From Colletes latitarsis (Eukaryota > Arthropoda > Insecta > Hymenoptera > Colletidae): a DNA stretch of 64,000 nt. Both the position numbers and the translations under genes were made by a program. The stretch is from the NCBI RefSeq assembly GCF_051014445.1, contig NC_135137.1:27591501-27655500 (forward strand), in the 5' to 3' direction. The notes under the pieces were generated by a model. It did not search any database, was not told the DNA's origin, and worked only from the letters and a program-made list of their open reading frames with translations. This document shows, in pieces, positions 1 to 11,592 of the stretch (position 1 is the stretch's first letter; the number at the start of each line of letters is the position of its first letter).

Positions 1-280
1 TTTTAACACATTGACTGTCATGGCGGCCACTGGAGAACTTAAAATCTGCTGCAAAATTATTTACAATGAAAGAACTGTAATGTAAAATTGTATACGACGC
101 TACTATTATTAAAAATGCTATTATGTAGACAATAGGAATTGAATTATCGAATGTTTCTATTTTCTACAATATAATTTGAACAGATTAATCGACATGTACA
201 GAGATATTGAAATTATAAACCTGAAAATTACTTCTGTTTCCGGTCTACCGAAAATATCTAGCCATTTTATAACTAAATAG

Positions 281-399
281 AAATATATGTATATATTTTT
301 TTCAATTTATAATTTATGAATCTGAAAAAAATACATATATATGTAAATATATTTTTTAATGTATGGTTTATAAAGCTGAAAAAAATATATATATATATA
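281..399. repeat. AT-rich imperfect direct repeat
   Basis: Two imperfect units of about 60 bases sit head to tail. Each holds a TATATA run, a poly-T stretch, a TTTAT(A/G)AA(T/G)CTGAA core and poly-A. The segment is simple-sequence-rich and could be slippage-derived. Bases 1-280 show no gene or other structure that I recognise. Confidence 0.5.
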
Positions 400-426
400 C
401 AGTGATGGTCATATACTTAAGGACCA
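400..426 (+). mobile_element. possible Tc1-like element terminus
   Basis: After a TA dinucleotide the sequence reads CAGTGATGGTCATATACTTA, which has the look of a Tc1-like terminal inverted repeat (CAGTG, then a GTCATA-type core). I could not find a matching inverted end downstream. A loosely similar direct-orientation stretch occurs at 840-863. It may be a solo end or coincidence. Confidence 0.3.
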
Positions 427-740
427 GTAATAAATAGATCTTATTGATGCAAATACAAAATGTCTATAATTTTCAGAGTTAGTAATCTTAAGTGTAAATA
501 TTGGCGCACGTGTTTTTTTATAGATTATTATTATTATTATAGGCTTTCATAGATTATCCTAAGAAACAAGACTGGAGTGTCAGTTTCTATAGCGGACAAA
601 TACGAAGTTTTGAAGCAAAAAGGTTCACCAACCAGATATTGATGTATTGTAAATATAAAACTATTCAAACTATTCAAACTATTAAAACTATGCAAAATAA
701 TACATCCAAAAATAACAATTTTACGATCTTTTTAATACTG

Positions 741-772
741 AAAAGTAAGTAAAAGCTTTTTTACTTACTTTT
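741..772. repeat. perfect 14-bp inverted repeat with 4-nt loop
   Basis: AAAAGTAAGTAAAA at 741-754 is followed by GCTT and then by its exact reverse complement at 759-772. In RNA this would be an A-U-rich hairpin. No poly(U)-type terminator role is implied in a eukaryote. The flanks 427-740 and 773-1059 contain no recognisable gene. Confidence 0.7.
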
Positions 773-1059
773 TTCCAAGGAATTTTCGCTTAACTACATT
801 TAATTTTCCAATTTCGTATATAAAAGTTGAATTTTTCAAGTGTCTGTAAGTATATGGACATTTAATTTGTAATTTCCAACTTTCTCCCGTCTTGTCTGTG
901 TACGTAAAATAATTGTACGGTAAACAATTTTTCGACAGAACCAATATTCAAACGGAAGAACATTCGCTAAAAACGAACAGCATAATCGATCTTTCGCTTT
1001 TACGGTGATATCGATATTCTGGACGACGAGAAACCTTCGTACGAATATTAAAAACCTTT

Positions 1060-1440
1060 ACGCGACAGAAATAACGCGTTCGAAGAAAAATTCCTCGTCA
1101 TCGTGCGAGAGATTCGAATGCGCGCGTATTGCATTCCGTAAATGGCGTCCTGATACTCCCCGAGACGAGACCGAGCATTGAAACTGGATCTCGCATTGAG
1201 ACGGCGAGAGTGATAGGTCGTCGTCGTTGCGGTATTGCAAAAAAAAAAGAAAAAGAAAAAAAGAAAGAAAAAAAGGGGGGAAGGGATCCGGCATTGCAAG
1301 TTCTACAAGAAGAAGGAAAAGAAGAAGAAGAAGAACGAAGTTCCCGGGGAATCTTGCTCTCACGGAGATTCATCGTGAACCTGGCCTACCTCAAGTTATC
1401 GGAATTCGAACGGTATTCCGGAACGGAGTAATGAATGGAA
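1060..1440. other. GC-richer island with polypurine tracts
   Basis: Base composition rises above the AT-rich surroundings. On the plus strand 1237-1285 is almost pure A/G, and a second purine tract (GAA/AAG repeats) lies at 1304-1339. Open frames of up to about 100 codons cross this segment on both strands, but their residues are runs of K/R/E or F/L produced by the purine tract, so I do not call them coding. Such tracts can form triplex DNA. 1441-2017 holds nothing I recognise. Confidence 0.45.
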
Positions 1441-2017
1441 TCTTATGCCTTCCGTCGGCGTACAAATTTGAAATATTTCACGTATTGTGAAATTTCAGCT
1501 AGAATTGCCCCGAATGTGAAACACAGAGAGAAATTAAATGCATGCTGAAGATTTGATGGATTTTGGTATAAATGCAAAAGTTATAATAGCGTTAAGTGAA
1601 TAATAATTCACTTAATTATGTATTTTCTTTTATTAATAAAAGAAATATAGTTATCAAGAAAACCGCCCAGAGCGGGGTCTAATCTTTCAGGTAATCGCCT
1701 CGTTTCAATTTAGGAAACTATCTTTCACAAGTTGAAAACGACACATTAGTCTCGCCAAACACGTTACATATATTTTTCACAATATTTTTAACATTTGTTT
1801 CCTTACAAAACTCGCATTGTATGCTCGCAAGAAGTTGATAGTTGGGTTTAATGGGGGACAGGGGAGTATTTTGCTTGTTCCACTGTATTTCCTTTCACAT
1901 TGGGAAATGGGGGAATCACTCAGATCCGCATTCCTTTCGCTAGCCAACATCTCGCGGACACACAGTACATCATTATTAGATAGTGGATCTTTATGCAAAT
2001 TCATATTTTTAATTATA

Positions 2018-2620
2018 CAGGGCCACCCCTGGGAAAATTTTAAAGAGAGATTCTAGAGGACAAAATAAGACGAAAATAAAAAATACCAATTTGTTGATTG
2101 AGGCTTCCTTAAAAAGTTAAAAATTATTAATAAAATTTGTTCAACTTTTCGAATTTTTTTTTCGAAAGTGCGTAGGATTTCGGGGATATGAGTATTCACC
2201 AAAAATTATTGTACTTGACCCCCTCAGCCAAATATAATTTTTTCAGAACGATTCGAAATTTCTTTTCCTCCCGAAAAATTTAGGCACCTACCCCCTATCG
2301 ATTTTTCTTAAAAATTCGTTTTTAATTTTTAATAAATTTGTTTGACGCTGTATGGAAATGCTGTTTAATACTTTTTTGTAGGTACCCATGAGCTGTACTT
2401 CGTCACTAAATTTCAATGAGATACGTTCACTATTGTAGGAGTTATGGTCGTTTGAAAATTGGACCTTTTTTATGGGGTTTTTCTCACTTTACGGGGTTAG
2501 CGAACAACTTTTCGAATATTGTTAGAATTTCTGCATATTCTTTACTAAAATACGTGTCGTTTGCATTTTGAAACATTAAGCGACAATTAAAATCGCCTTT
2601 ACTGCTATCATTAGCGGCTT
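2018..2620 (+). mobile_element. mariner-like miniature element, copy 1 (right end missing)
   Basis: It begins CAGGGCCACCCCTGGG after TA (2016-2017); the usual terminus is CAGGGTGTTCGGCCACCCCT, so five to six bases of the terminus are deleted. The family's conserved blocks follow: the GAGATTCTAGAGG box, AATACCAATTTGTTGATTGA, a TTTCGGGG block, a CACCAAAAAT box and the GGAGTTATGG block near 2440. Similarity fades near 2620 with no right terminal repeat, so it is a truncated copy. No transposase is encoded. Confidence 0.8.
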
Positions 2621-4938
2621 CTAAATTTATTTTACGTAACTATTATATTCAGTCGAGCATGTTAAAAATGGGTCAAAAAGAGGAGAAAATAAATATTTCT
2701 AAGTATTTTTTTCGAATTTAATCAAACTTAGAAAAAAATAGAAAATTAGGAATTATTTATATGAATACTTTGACACTGACGTTTTAAATAAATATACAAA
2801 TACAGATAAATGTAAAATTTAACTGTTACGTGCAGTTTTTATAAAAGTTGTAATCTTTTATGCACGTACAAATCAAAAAGCGTATTTCAAGTGATCGAAA
2901 TGAATGATATAACAAGAATTATTTTTCTAAGAGCTTATTTTTCTCATGAGTGGACTTTTGGTTTTAAATTGAATGTTTTTTTAGATGAATCGATTTTTGC
3001 GTATGAAACTGTTGGAAATTTTGAAAAATATGAAAATATAACAAATTGTCTCATCAAGGAATTTGAAACATTTTTCAAATACCTTATTGAAAATATATTT
3101 GTAAGCTGAAAACAATCCATCAATCTAAAAAACAATTCATATAGTTACGTTAAAGAAACTTTCTTTCGATAAAACTTTTTTGTACCGTTTCTTCTTAGTG
3201 AAATAGTGACTATTGATTAAAAATTGCTTCTAATTTTAAAAAGGTTCATTTTTCGACACACGCTGGCCATTTTACACAATTTAGTACGTCGATGTATATT
3301 TTAAGTTTTAAATTCCTTGGTTTTTAAACATTATGTAACGCCTAAAAACAAAAATGTCCACTACGCGTTTAAATATTTAACGTTTACTGTACAAATTAGT
3401 ATCCCAAATTTGGAATCATATCCAAAGAGTATCTTTTCGTACTGACAGAAGAATCTGAATGAAGCGAAACAAATATTTGCCAAATAGTAAAGTGGCGATG
3501 TTGGTTTATGCGAGTGAAACCAATGGACAAAACGAATAGAATGTAAGAAAAACGTGCTGATTGGTAAGAAAAGCATGTTACTCGACAGGAATCATCGTCC
3601 TTGAGATAAGTAAGAGTTTCGATAATCGCTCGTAGAGCAGGAAGCATGATCGTAGAATGAGAATAGTACGAGAAACAAGAATGCTTAGAGTGAATCACGT
3701 ACACTTTCTAATATTTCTAAGCGACTAGGAATCTTTAATCAATCAGTCATCGTAATTCAGTTTGCAAGTTTACAATTTACCATTCACAATTTAAGTTTAA
3801 GCTTGCAATTAGGTTTTCGTTCTAAGCAAAAATGAATTTCAAAATTTCAAATTGATATCTGTAATTTTTAAGAATAAACAAATAAGAATACTTCTATTTT
3901 TCCAATAATTTTTGCACTTCCCTACGTTTAGATGTTAATATTTTCTTAAGTAATTATTGACCGTTAATGTCAAATTTAATTTTAACTTCTGAGCGTATTT
4001 CAAACATGACAATTCATTTTATTGTCGTTCGTGAGACAGTATTATACAAATTTTTATGTTTAAACACGTTATAACCAAATTATGTTTTTTTACTGAATGT
4101 ATAATCAGATGTTTGTTAAAAAAATTCATTGGTCATTTGAGCAACAGACAACATATTAAATTATTCACAGAATAAATAATAAGACATAATAATACTATAT
4201 GTATGTACATATGCATATTGTAAGTCCTTACCTATTTTAATTTGTTCTCTTCTTTATTTTGGTTTAGTTAAGATCTTTCTATATTGTTCATATATATTTG
4301 AACTATACTTCCGTTATACTTATCTATCCTATTTTAGGGAAATTTTAGGTGGATCAGAGCTCCCTCAAAAAAATATACATAATTCTGACCTTTGGAGAGT
4401 AATTATTACATGTTCATTTTAAAATTGAAGTATATCGTGTCTTCAATCATATCAAATGCAATTTTCACCTCACTTGTGAATATATTATGTAATTCACGAC
4501 TTTAAAAACATTAAAGACATGTTACTAGAAATACTTATGTAAGTGCTGTAAGTAGTACATAACAAATTTTATCGTACAATTATTTCAATATAATTTTAAA
4601 TATATACTCCAACATTACTTCCCGTTGTAGAATTGGAAATATTTTAGAAAGTGTTGGATTCCTTAGACGCCTTTTATAAAGTATAAACACGATAAAGACT
4701 TATACAGTGTAATGGGGAATATTGTGGCCGATTTATGTTAATCGTCCCCGAACTTATTCTAATATAGAGAGGTGACGTAACGAACAATGAAAGTGTTATC
4801 GTTTACTAGGGCCCCACGAATGAATAATTCAAGGTTGCGTAACATTCTGGAGATAGGAAGTCGAGTGGCCTTGAGGCGAACGTTCAGGAGTCTTCTGGGA
4901 ATGCAGTCAGGTAGGAAACACCAGGTGTCACAGCACTC
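2621..4938. other. intergenic stretch, no gene recognised
   Basis: AT-rich DNA with scattered short open frames (the largest about 100 codons at 3396-3704, minus) that resemble no protein family I know and have no splice or codon pattern to support them. No repeat unit or element terminus is visible apart from small AT palindromes. Confidence 0.5.
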
Positions 4939-7745
4939 GTTCGTGAATTAGTGGCAACGGCCTTCAAACCACAGTCGAGTGATAGAAGATTAAAGTTTCT
5001 CACAAAGTTGTACGTGACGGTGCATACGTTTAAGAAACTGAACTGGAAGGATCTAGGATAATTTAATACGCGTGAAAATTACATTATAGATGACATTAGA
5101 GAAATTATTTGTTCTATTTATTAATTTCATTTCGTGCGACTTTCATTCGCAATAACAAGACAAAATATAATAAAAATATGACATATTGTGGAGAGGTTTA
5201 ACGAACTTTACAACCTAGTTATGTGTCGCCATTAAATCAGTGTTGGTACAAATATGTATTAAAATAAATATCAATATAAATAGTTAGTAATTTGGTACTT
5301 GGTAAATCAGAGTAATGCTTGTAATATTTATTTATAACGGTTCGATTGTTTGTGAGCAAGCTCTCCTCAGGTACAGATTGATATATAAAAAAAGAAATAA
5401 CCTTTTAAATTAAAAAGTCGGAAATATTTATTATTAGTGGTAATACGTCTTTATTGCACGAGAGTTGTATTATATAATATAAATTGAAACATTGAATGAA
5501 ATATAATACGCAGAAGTGGAGTTAAACATACGTTTACGGTGTAAAAGCGAGATACAACTAGATTCTGTTATTAACTTATTCTGCAGAATATTGTAATCCT
5601 GTTATTAAGGGAACAAAAGTCATTTTAAAACGTGTGTAGGAGTCAAACTAAAAATTGAAAATAGTAAGATGAATAAAAAATCTGAGAACAACATTTTCTA
5701 CGTATTTCTTTGAAACTTTTACCCGAAATTTCAATTTTTGCTCCTTGAAATTTCAGAAACAATAAGTTTGTTGCTTCTGGTTTCAAAACTGATCAGGTAC
5801 CAATTTCAAAATTATAACTTAAAAACTGTTGTTCACTGTTTCATTACAGGATTTGTGATTTAGAGATATTTAATATTTTCGAATATATATCAATAATACG
5901 AACGAGGATAAATGTAAAAAAATGTAATGCAGAACTTGCAATATCATTGAACTTATGTTTGCTTGACTTTAATATGCCAAGCGTATCAACATGCGTAAGT
6001 GTGGATAAAATGTAGGTCGATAGCTGCAATTTTTTATATTTAATAGATAACGTTTCTGACTGCATTGTGAGTTATCTTCATAGTGTAAATTTAAATGGAA
6101 ATATACGGAGAGAAAAGTATTAAAGTGGAAAGTATAAACTAAATGGAAGTTATCAGTGATTAAATAAAAAATTTTCAATAGTAATAAACGTCCATTTACT
6201 TGAAAATTATTAGTAGTAGTTTCATAATTAAAAAAAAATTATATACTAAAGTAAAGTCAGCAGTAGAAAAAAAACAAAGAATATAAAGAAATTAATTTAC
6301 TTGTAATTCGTATTGTTCCTCTTTCTTCAACATATGTTAATACATTTAAGTGTTATTTAAATTTTTCTATAAATGCAAAATCGTTATATATTTATATTCA
6401 GGCGAAGTCTTACGACCCGTGTATATTTAATAGAGGAAATGGGAGCCAGTAGGGGAAAAGAAACAGAAGACGAAGAAAAATCCCCCTGTACAATTTTTTC
6501 AACCTTTTAAACTAAAGAAAAAGAAATGGAGGAAGAAAGAAGATTTACATACTATTAACTTAAGCCTGGAGTATTTACATATTTACAAGGTTCCCTTGGC
6601 CTAGAAATATATGTATACTATATATCAAACTAGTAATTGATTTATGAATATATGATCCAAATTAATATACAGGGTGTTCGGCCACACCTTAGAAAAATTT
6701 TAATGGGCGATTCTAGAGGCCAAAATAAGACGAAACTCAGGAATACCAATTTGTTGATAGAGGCTTCGTTAAAAAGTTATTAACGTTTAAAATTACGCCC
6801 GTACTGAATTTTTTTCTCAAAAATGTGCAAGATTTCGGGGGTATTTCTATTCACCAAAAATGATTGTAATTAACCTCCGCAACCGAAAATAATTTTTCCA
6901 GAACGATTTGAAATTTTTATTTTTCGTCGAAAAATTTAGGCACCTACCCCCGTCGATTTTTCTTAAAAATTCGTTTTTGATTTTTAGTAATTTTATTTGA
7001 CGCCCTACAGAAAAGTTGTGTAATACTTTTTTGTAGATACTCATGAGCTCTACTTCAGAAAAAAGTTTCACTGAAATATATTCGCTATTGTAGGAGTTAT
7101 GGCTGTTTGAAAATTGGACCATTATTATTGGGTTTTTCTCAGCTTACAGCATCAAGGATCAACTTTTCGAATATTCTTGCAATTTCTACATATTCTTCAT
7201 CTAAATACGCGTCATTTGCGATTTTGAAAATTAAAATCGTCCAATCCGTTCAGAAGTTATGATGTCTTAAAGATTCGCATGAAATTGCGGGGAACGATTT
7301 CTGGCCTGAAATTAGATTTTCGGTAAGGAATTTTTTTCTCGGAAATGCGTAGGATTTCGGGGGTATGTGTAATGACCAAAAATGATTGCGATCGACTCTT
7401 GCAACCGAAAATAAGTTTTTCAAAACGATTTAAAATTTTTAAATTTAATTGTTAATAACTTTTTAACGGAGTCTCCAACAAGTTGGTATTCTTTATTTTC
7501 GTCTTATTTTGGCCACTAGGATCCCCCATTAAAATTTTCCCCAGAGGTGGCCGAATATCCAGTATATTAAACTTATTATAACTAGCAAATTATAAATAAT
7601 AAATTTAATATATATTAATTGGGGTTATATACCTATAAATCAATTATTAATTTGATATTCAGGCAACCTTCTAAATATATAAATACTAACTTCTAGTTTA
7701 TAGTTTTAAATTTAGTGGATTATTTCTGAGATTGTCCATAAAGAT
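4939..7745. repeat. left arm of a large inverted duplication (interrupted by an element)
   Basis: Starting at CGTTCGTGAATTAGTG, this arm matches the reverse complement of 9700-11592 along its whole length by eye, with scattered substitutions and small indels. The match runs 4939-6669, is interrupted by the mariner-like element at 6670-7562, and resumes at 7563-7745, ending at GAGATTGTCCATAA. Arm length without the insert is about 1.9 kb. Short open frames here (5844-6065 and 5969-6178, minus) recur in the other arm, but their differences are mostly amino-acid-changing, so I do not call them genes. Confidence 0.9.
6670..7562 (+). mobile_element. mariner-like miniature element, copy 2, with TA target duplication
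   Basis: A full-length 893-bp element. It starts CAGGGTGTTCGGCCACACCT and ends in the inverted form GGTGGCCGAATATCCAG. TA flanks both sides (6668-6669 and 7563-7564). The sister arm near 9871-9888 has the same flanking sequence with a single TA and no insert, so the element boundaries and TA target are shown directly. A short frame at 6847-7122 (minus) is shared with other copies; no DDE transposase is present. Confidence 0.93.
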
Positions 7746-8897
7746 TTTTTTGTTTCTCTCTATAAATGTGATGATGGAGAGATCAAGACTCAGCCACCAA
7801 ATATATAGTATTATTTATCCTATGAAAGTCTCTTTGTTCTTGCTGTGGCATAATCAGTGAATCTTTAAAGTTTTCACTGGTAATTGTGTAATTTAAGGGT
7901 ATCGTGATCCGTTTGTTTGTTTCATTATCACAACACCACAAGTACATACTATAAAATGACTCCCCTTATAATTCCAATATACCTGATTATGTACACCGTT
8001 CTTACAAACTTTACATTTTCTCGTGATTCATTAGATATTTAAGGTTAAAATTACGTTTGTAAAACATAGGTATAAATTTCATTGAAATCGGTGTGAGCCA
8101 CGTCTAACGCTTCCCTTCTAGAAAAAAGAAATTGACGACAAAATAAACACAATGATTTATTTGATCAATTACCGGCGTCATCTTTTTGTATCGTACATCA
8201 CAAACTCAGAATGTACGCTTGTGACTAATACGAATGAAATGTAAAAAAATTTTTTTAATTTTTTATCTACATTACTATTCAAATAACATATTATTCGTTA
8301 GTTACCAACGAATTACTATTCTAATTCTGTTATTCCTTAAACAATAACTACAAAATTATGTTCGTCCGTGAATTTACATCAGCAGAATAGAACCGGTGGA
8401 ACAAAACGTAAGAAATAACAAACGAGAACATCGGAAACTCCGGATAGTTTCGTCAATGCAACGCCGGAGACGAGAAATCTCGCCAGTAAAGATCTTCGAT
8501 TGCACGCGCCGCGAAATAATCGAGACTAGAGCTGGCCGCAACATTTCAGCCACTTAATTTTCCTTTCAGCGCAAAACAAGGACCGCTGAATGACCGGATC
8601 GGCGTATAAAACCGGACGGAACGGAACAAAGCTACAAATCGATGCGTTGCATCGCGAGAACCGCTGCATTACAGAACCTGTTACACAGCGTCGGCACGAG
8701 GGGGGCGCTTTTTCTTGTCCTTTCATAGAACGCAAATAATGCAGGTAAGATCGACCTTGAGCATAAAGACCTCCCGAGCGTATCATTTAGTGCATTATGG
8801 CCGTTCAGGCATGAAAGGTGCTCGTTACGATTTATATTCCTGCATAGATTTTCGCGTGGTGCGCATTTACCCCGAGATCCTCGATCTACCAGGTCGA

Positions 8898-9310
8898 CAG
8901 AGTGTACGGCCACCCCTGGGAAAAATTTAGTGGCAGATTATAGAGACCAAAATAAGACGCAAATCAAGAATACCGATTTGATGATTAAGGCTTCATTGAA
9001 AAGTTATTAACGTTTAAAGTTCCACCTGTAGAACGGCAATCTGCGAACAGCTGCGTACACGGGATAGTGATTCTCACTCAGAAAACTGTAAGACTGTCGA
9101 TACGTCAGTGAGTAGAGCTTCTCATGCTGAGTGAGAACCACTATCGCGTGTACGCAGCTGTACGCAGGTTGCCCATCTACAGCCGCAACTATAAACGTTA
9201 ATAACTGTTTAACGAAGACTCAATTAACAAATTGGTATTCTTGATTTTCGTTTTATTTTGGTATCTAGAATCCCCCATTAAATTTTTCCCAGGGGTGGTC
9301 GAACTCTCTG
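8898..9310. mobile_element. short mariner-like element, copy 3, with hairpin core
   Basis: Starts CAGAGTGTACGGCCACCCCT and ends in the inverted form GGGGTGGTCGAACTCTCTG, followed by TA (9311-9312); the left flank TA has changed to GA. At 413 bp it lacks the family's usual internal blocks. Inside the outer terminal repeats is a second inverted repeat: CTGCGTACACGGGATAGTGA near 9051 pairs with the reverse complement of a stretch ending near 9166. Most of the element would therefore fold into one long hairpin. Confidence 0.85.
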
Positions 9311-9346
9311 TATAGGGATACAAGAGGATTCTAATTTCTCGTTTAA

Positions 9347-9385
9347 CTATAAACCTACCGACACTTCATCTACACCTATTCGTAA
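9347..9385 (+). mobile_element. solo end of a TTAA-type element
   Basis: After TTAA at 9343-9346 the sequence CTATAAACCTACCGACACTT closely matches the left terminus of the piggyBac-like element at 50642 (CACTAAATCTACCGGCACTT). Only about 40 bases are similar and no right end was found, so this is a truncated relic. Confidence 0.55.
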
Positions 9386-9699
9386 CACGAAGAAAAGTTT
9401 AAAAAAATATGTTACATAATATTGTAAGAATAGTCGAGGATGGTCAGAGACGTATGGACGGATTTAATTACTTGGATAATAAACGTAACTATATAAACTA
9501 TATTATTTAATATTACTAAAAACTATTTCACATAACGAATATAAAATGTAAACGTGAAAAACCATAAGAGTAAAACCGTAACTGCTTTCGACCAGCGTTC
9601 GATTCAGAGCGACTTTATACAGTCGAAGTCGAATCTTCTCGATTCCTATCTTCATAATATTCTAAACAAACGCATGTTCGAGGCGAGATCGCAGACCTA

Positions 9700-11592
9700 A
9701 TTATGGACAATCTCAGAAATAATCCACTAAATTTGAAACTATAAACTAGAAGTTTGTACTTATATATTTACAAGGTTGCCTGAATATCAAATTAATAATT
9801 GATATGTAAATATATAACCCCAATTAACATATATTAAATTTATTATTTATAATTTACTAGTCATAATAAGTTTAATATATATTAATTGGGGTCATATGTT
9901 TATAAATCAATTACAGGTTTGATGTACAGTATATATTTCTAGGCCAAGGGAACCTTGTAAATATGTAAATACTCCAGGCTTAGGTTAATAGTACGTAAAT
10001 CTTCTTTCTTCCTCCATTTCGTTTTCTTTAGTTTAAAAGGTTGAAAAAATTGTACAGGGGGATTTTTCTTCGTCTTCTGTTTCTTTTCCCCTACTGGCTC
10101 CCATTTCCTCTATTAAATATACACGGGTCGTAAGACTTCGCCTGAATATAAATATATAACGATTTTGCATTTATAGAAAAATTTAAATAACACTTAAATG
10201 TATTAACATATGTTGAAGAAAGAGGAACAATACGAATTACAAGTAAATTAATTTCTTTATATTCTTTGTTTTTTTTCTACTGCTGACTTTACTTTAGTAT
10301 ATAATTTTTTTTTAATTATGAAACTACTACTAATAATTTTCAAGTAAATGGACGTTTATTGCTATTGAAAATTTTTTATTTAATCACTGATAACTTCCAT
10401 TTAGTTTATACTTTCCACTTTAATACTTTTCTCTCCGTATATTTCTATTTAAATTTACACTATGAAGATAACTCACAATGCAGTCAGAAACGTTATCTAT
10501 TAAATATAAAAAATTGCAGCTATCGACCTACATTTTATCCACACTTACGTATGTTGATACGCTTGGCATATTAAAGTCAAGTAAACATAAGATCAATGAT
10601 ATTGCAAGTTCTGCATTATATTTTTTTAAATTTATCCTCGTTCGTATTATTGATATATATTCGAAAATATTAAATATCTCTAAATCACAAATCCTGTAAT
10701 GAAACAGTGAACAACAGTTTCTAAGTTATAATTTTGAAATTGGTACCTGATCAGTTTTGAAACCAGAAGCAACAAACTTATTGTTTCTCAAATTTCAAGG
10801 AGTAAAAATTCAAATTTCGGATAAAAGTTTCAATGAAATACGTAGAAAATGTTGTTCTCAGTTTTCTTATTCGTCTTACTATTTTCAATTTTAAGTTTGA
10901 CTCCTACACACGTTTTAAAATGACTTTTGTTGCCTTAATAACAGGATTACAATATTCTGCAGAATAAGTTAATAACAGTATCTAGTTGTATCTCGCTTTT
11001 ACACCGTAAACGTATATTTAACTCCACTTCTGCGTATTATATTTCATTCAATGTTTCAATTTATATTATATAATACAACTCTCGTGCAATAAAGACGTAT
11101 TACCACTAATAATAAATATTTCCGACTTTTTAATTTAAAAGGTTATTTCTTTTTTTATATATCAATCTGTACCTGAAAAGAGCTTGCACACAAACAATCG
11201 AACCGTTATAAATAAATATTACAAGCATTACTCTGATTTACCAAGTACCAAATTACTAATTATATTGATATTTAATACATATTTCTACCAATACTGATTT
11301 AATGGCGACACATAACTAGGTTGTAAAGTTCCACCTCTCCACAATATGTCATATTTTTATTATATTTTGTCTTGTTATTGCGAATGAAAGTCGCACGAAA
11401 TGAAATTAATAAATAGAACAAATAATTTCTCTAATGTCATCTATAATGTAATTTTCACGCGTATTAAATTATCCTAGATCCTTCCAGTTCAGTTTCTTAA
11501 ACGTATGCACCGTCACGTACAACTTTGTGAGAAACTTTAATCTTCTATCACTCGACTGTGGGTTGGAGGCTGTTGTCACTAATTCACGAACG
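9700..11592. repeat. right arm of the large inverted duplication (empty site retained)
   Basis: Reverse complement of 4939-7745 minus the inserted element. It keeps the uninterrupted target AATATATATTAA at about 9873-9884, where the left arm carries the mariner-like element. Within the arm, 9822-9890 is itself palindromic (AATTAACATATATTAAAT facing AATATATATTAATTGGGG). The outer limit is CACTAATTCACGAACG at 11592, and no clear target duplication is visible outside the two arms. Confidence 0.9.

Larger units (their letters stand above)
7746..9699. other. spacer between the inverted arms, with a GC-richer core
   Basis: Unique sequence between the two arms. 8390-8890 is clearly GC-richer, with open frames on both strands up to about 93 codons. 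None resembles a known protein, and they overlap one another, as chance frames in GC-rich DNA do. The core may be an old exon or regulatory segment; I cannot decide. The spacer also holds a mariner-like element (8898-9310) and a TTAA-element end (9347-9385). Confidence 0.45.

Noticed and set aside
1048..1490. Cluster of open frames on both strands.
   Set aside because: They arise from the polypurine/polypyrimidine tract (runs of K/E/R or F/L).
5844..6178. Short frames repeated in both arms of the large inverted duplication (also 10359-10699).
   Set aside because: Their conservation is explained by the duplication. Differences between arms change amino acids (H to Y, T to K, F to I) more than silent positions, so there is no sign of selection on protein.
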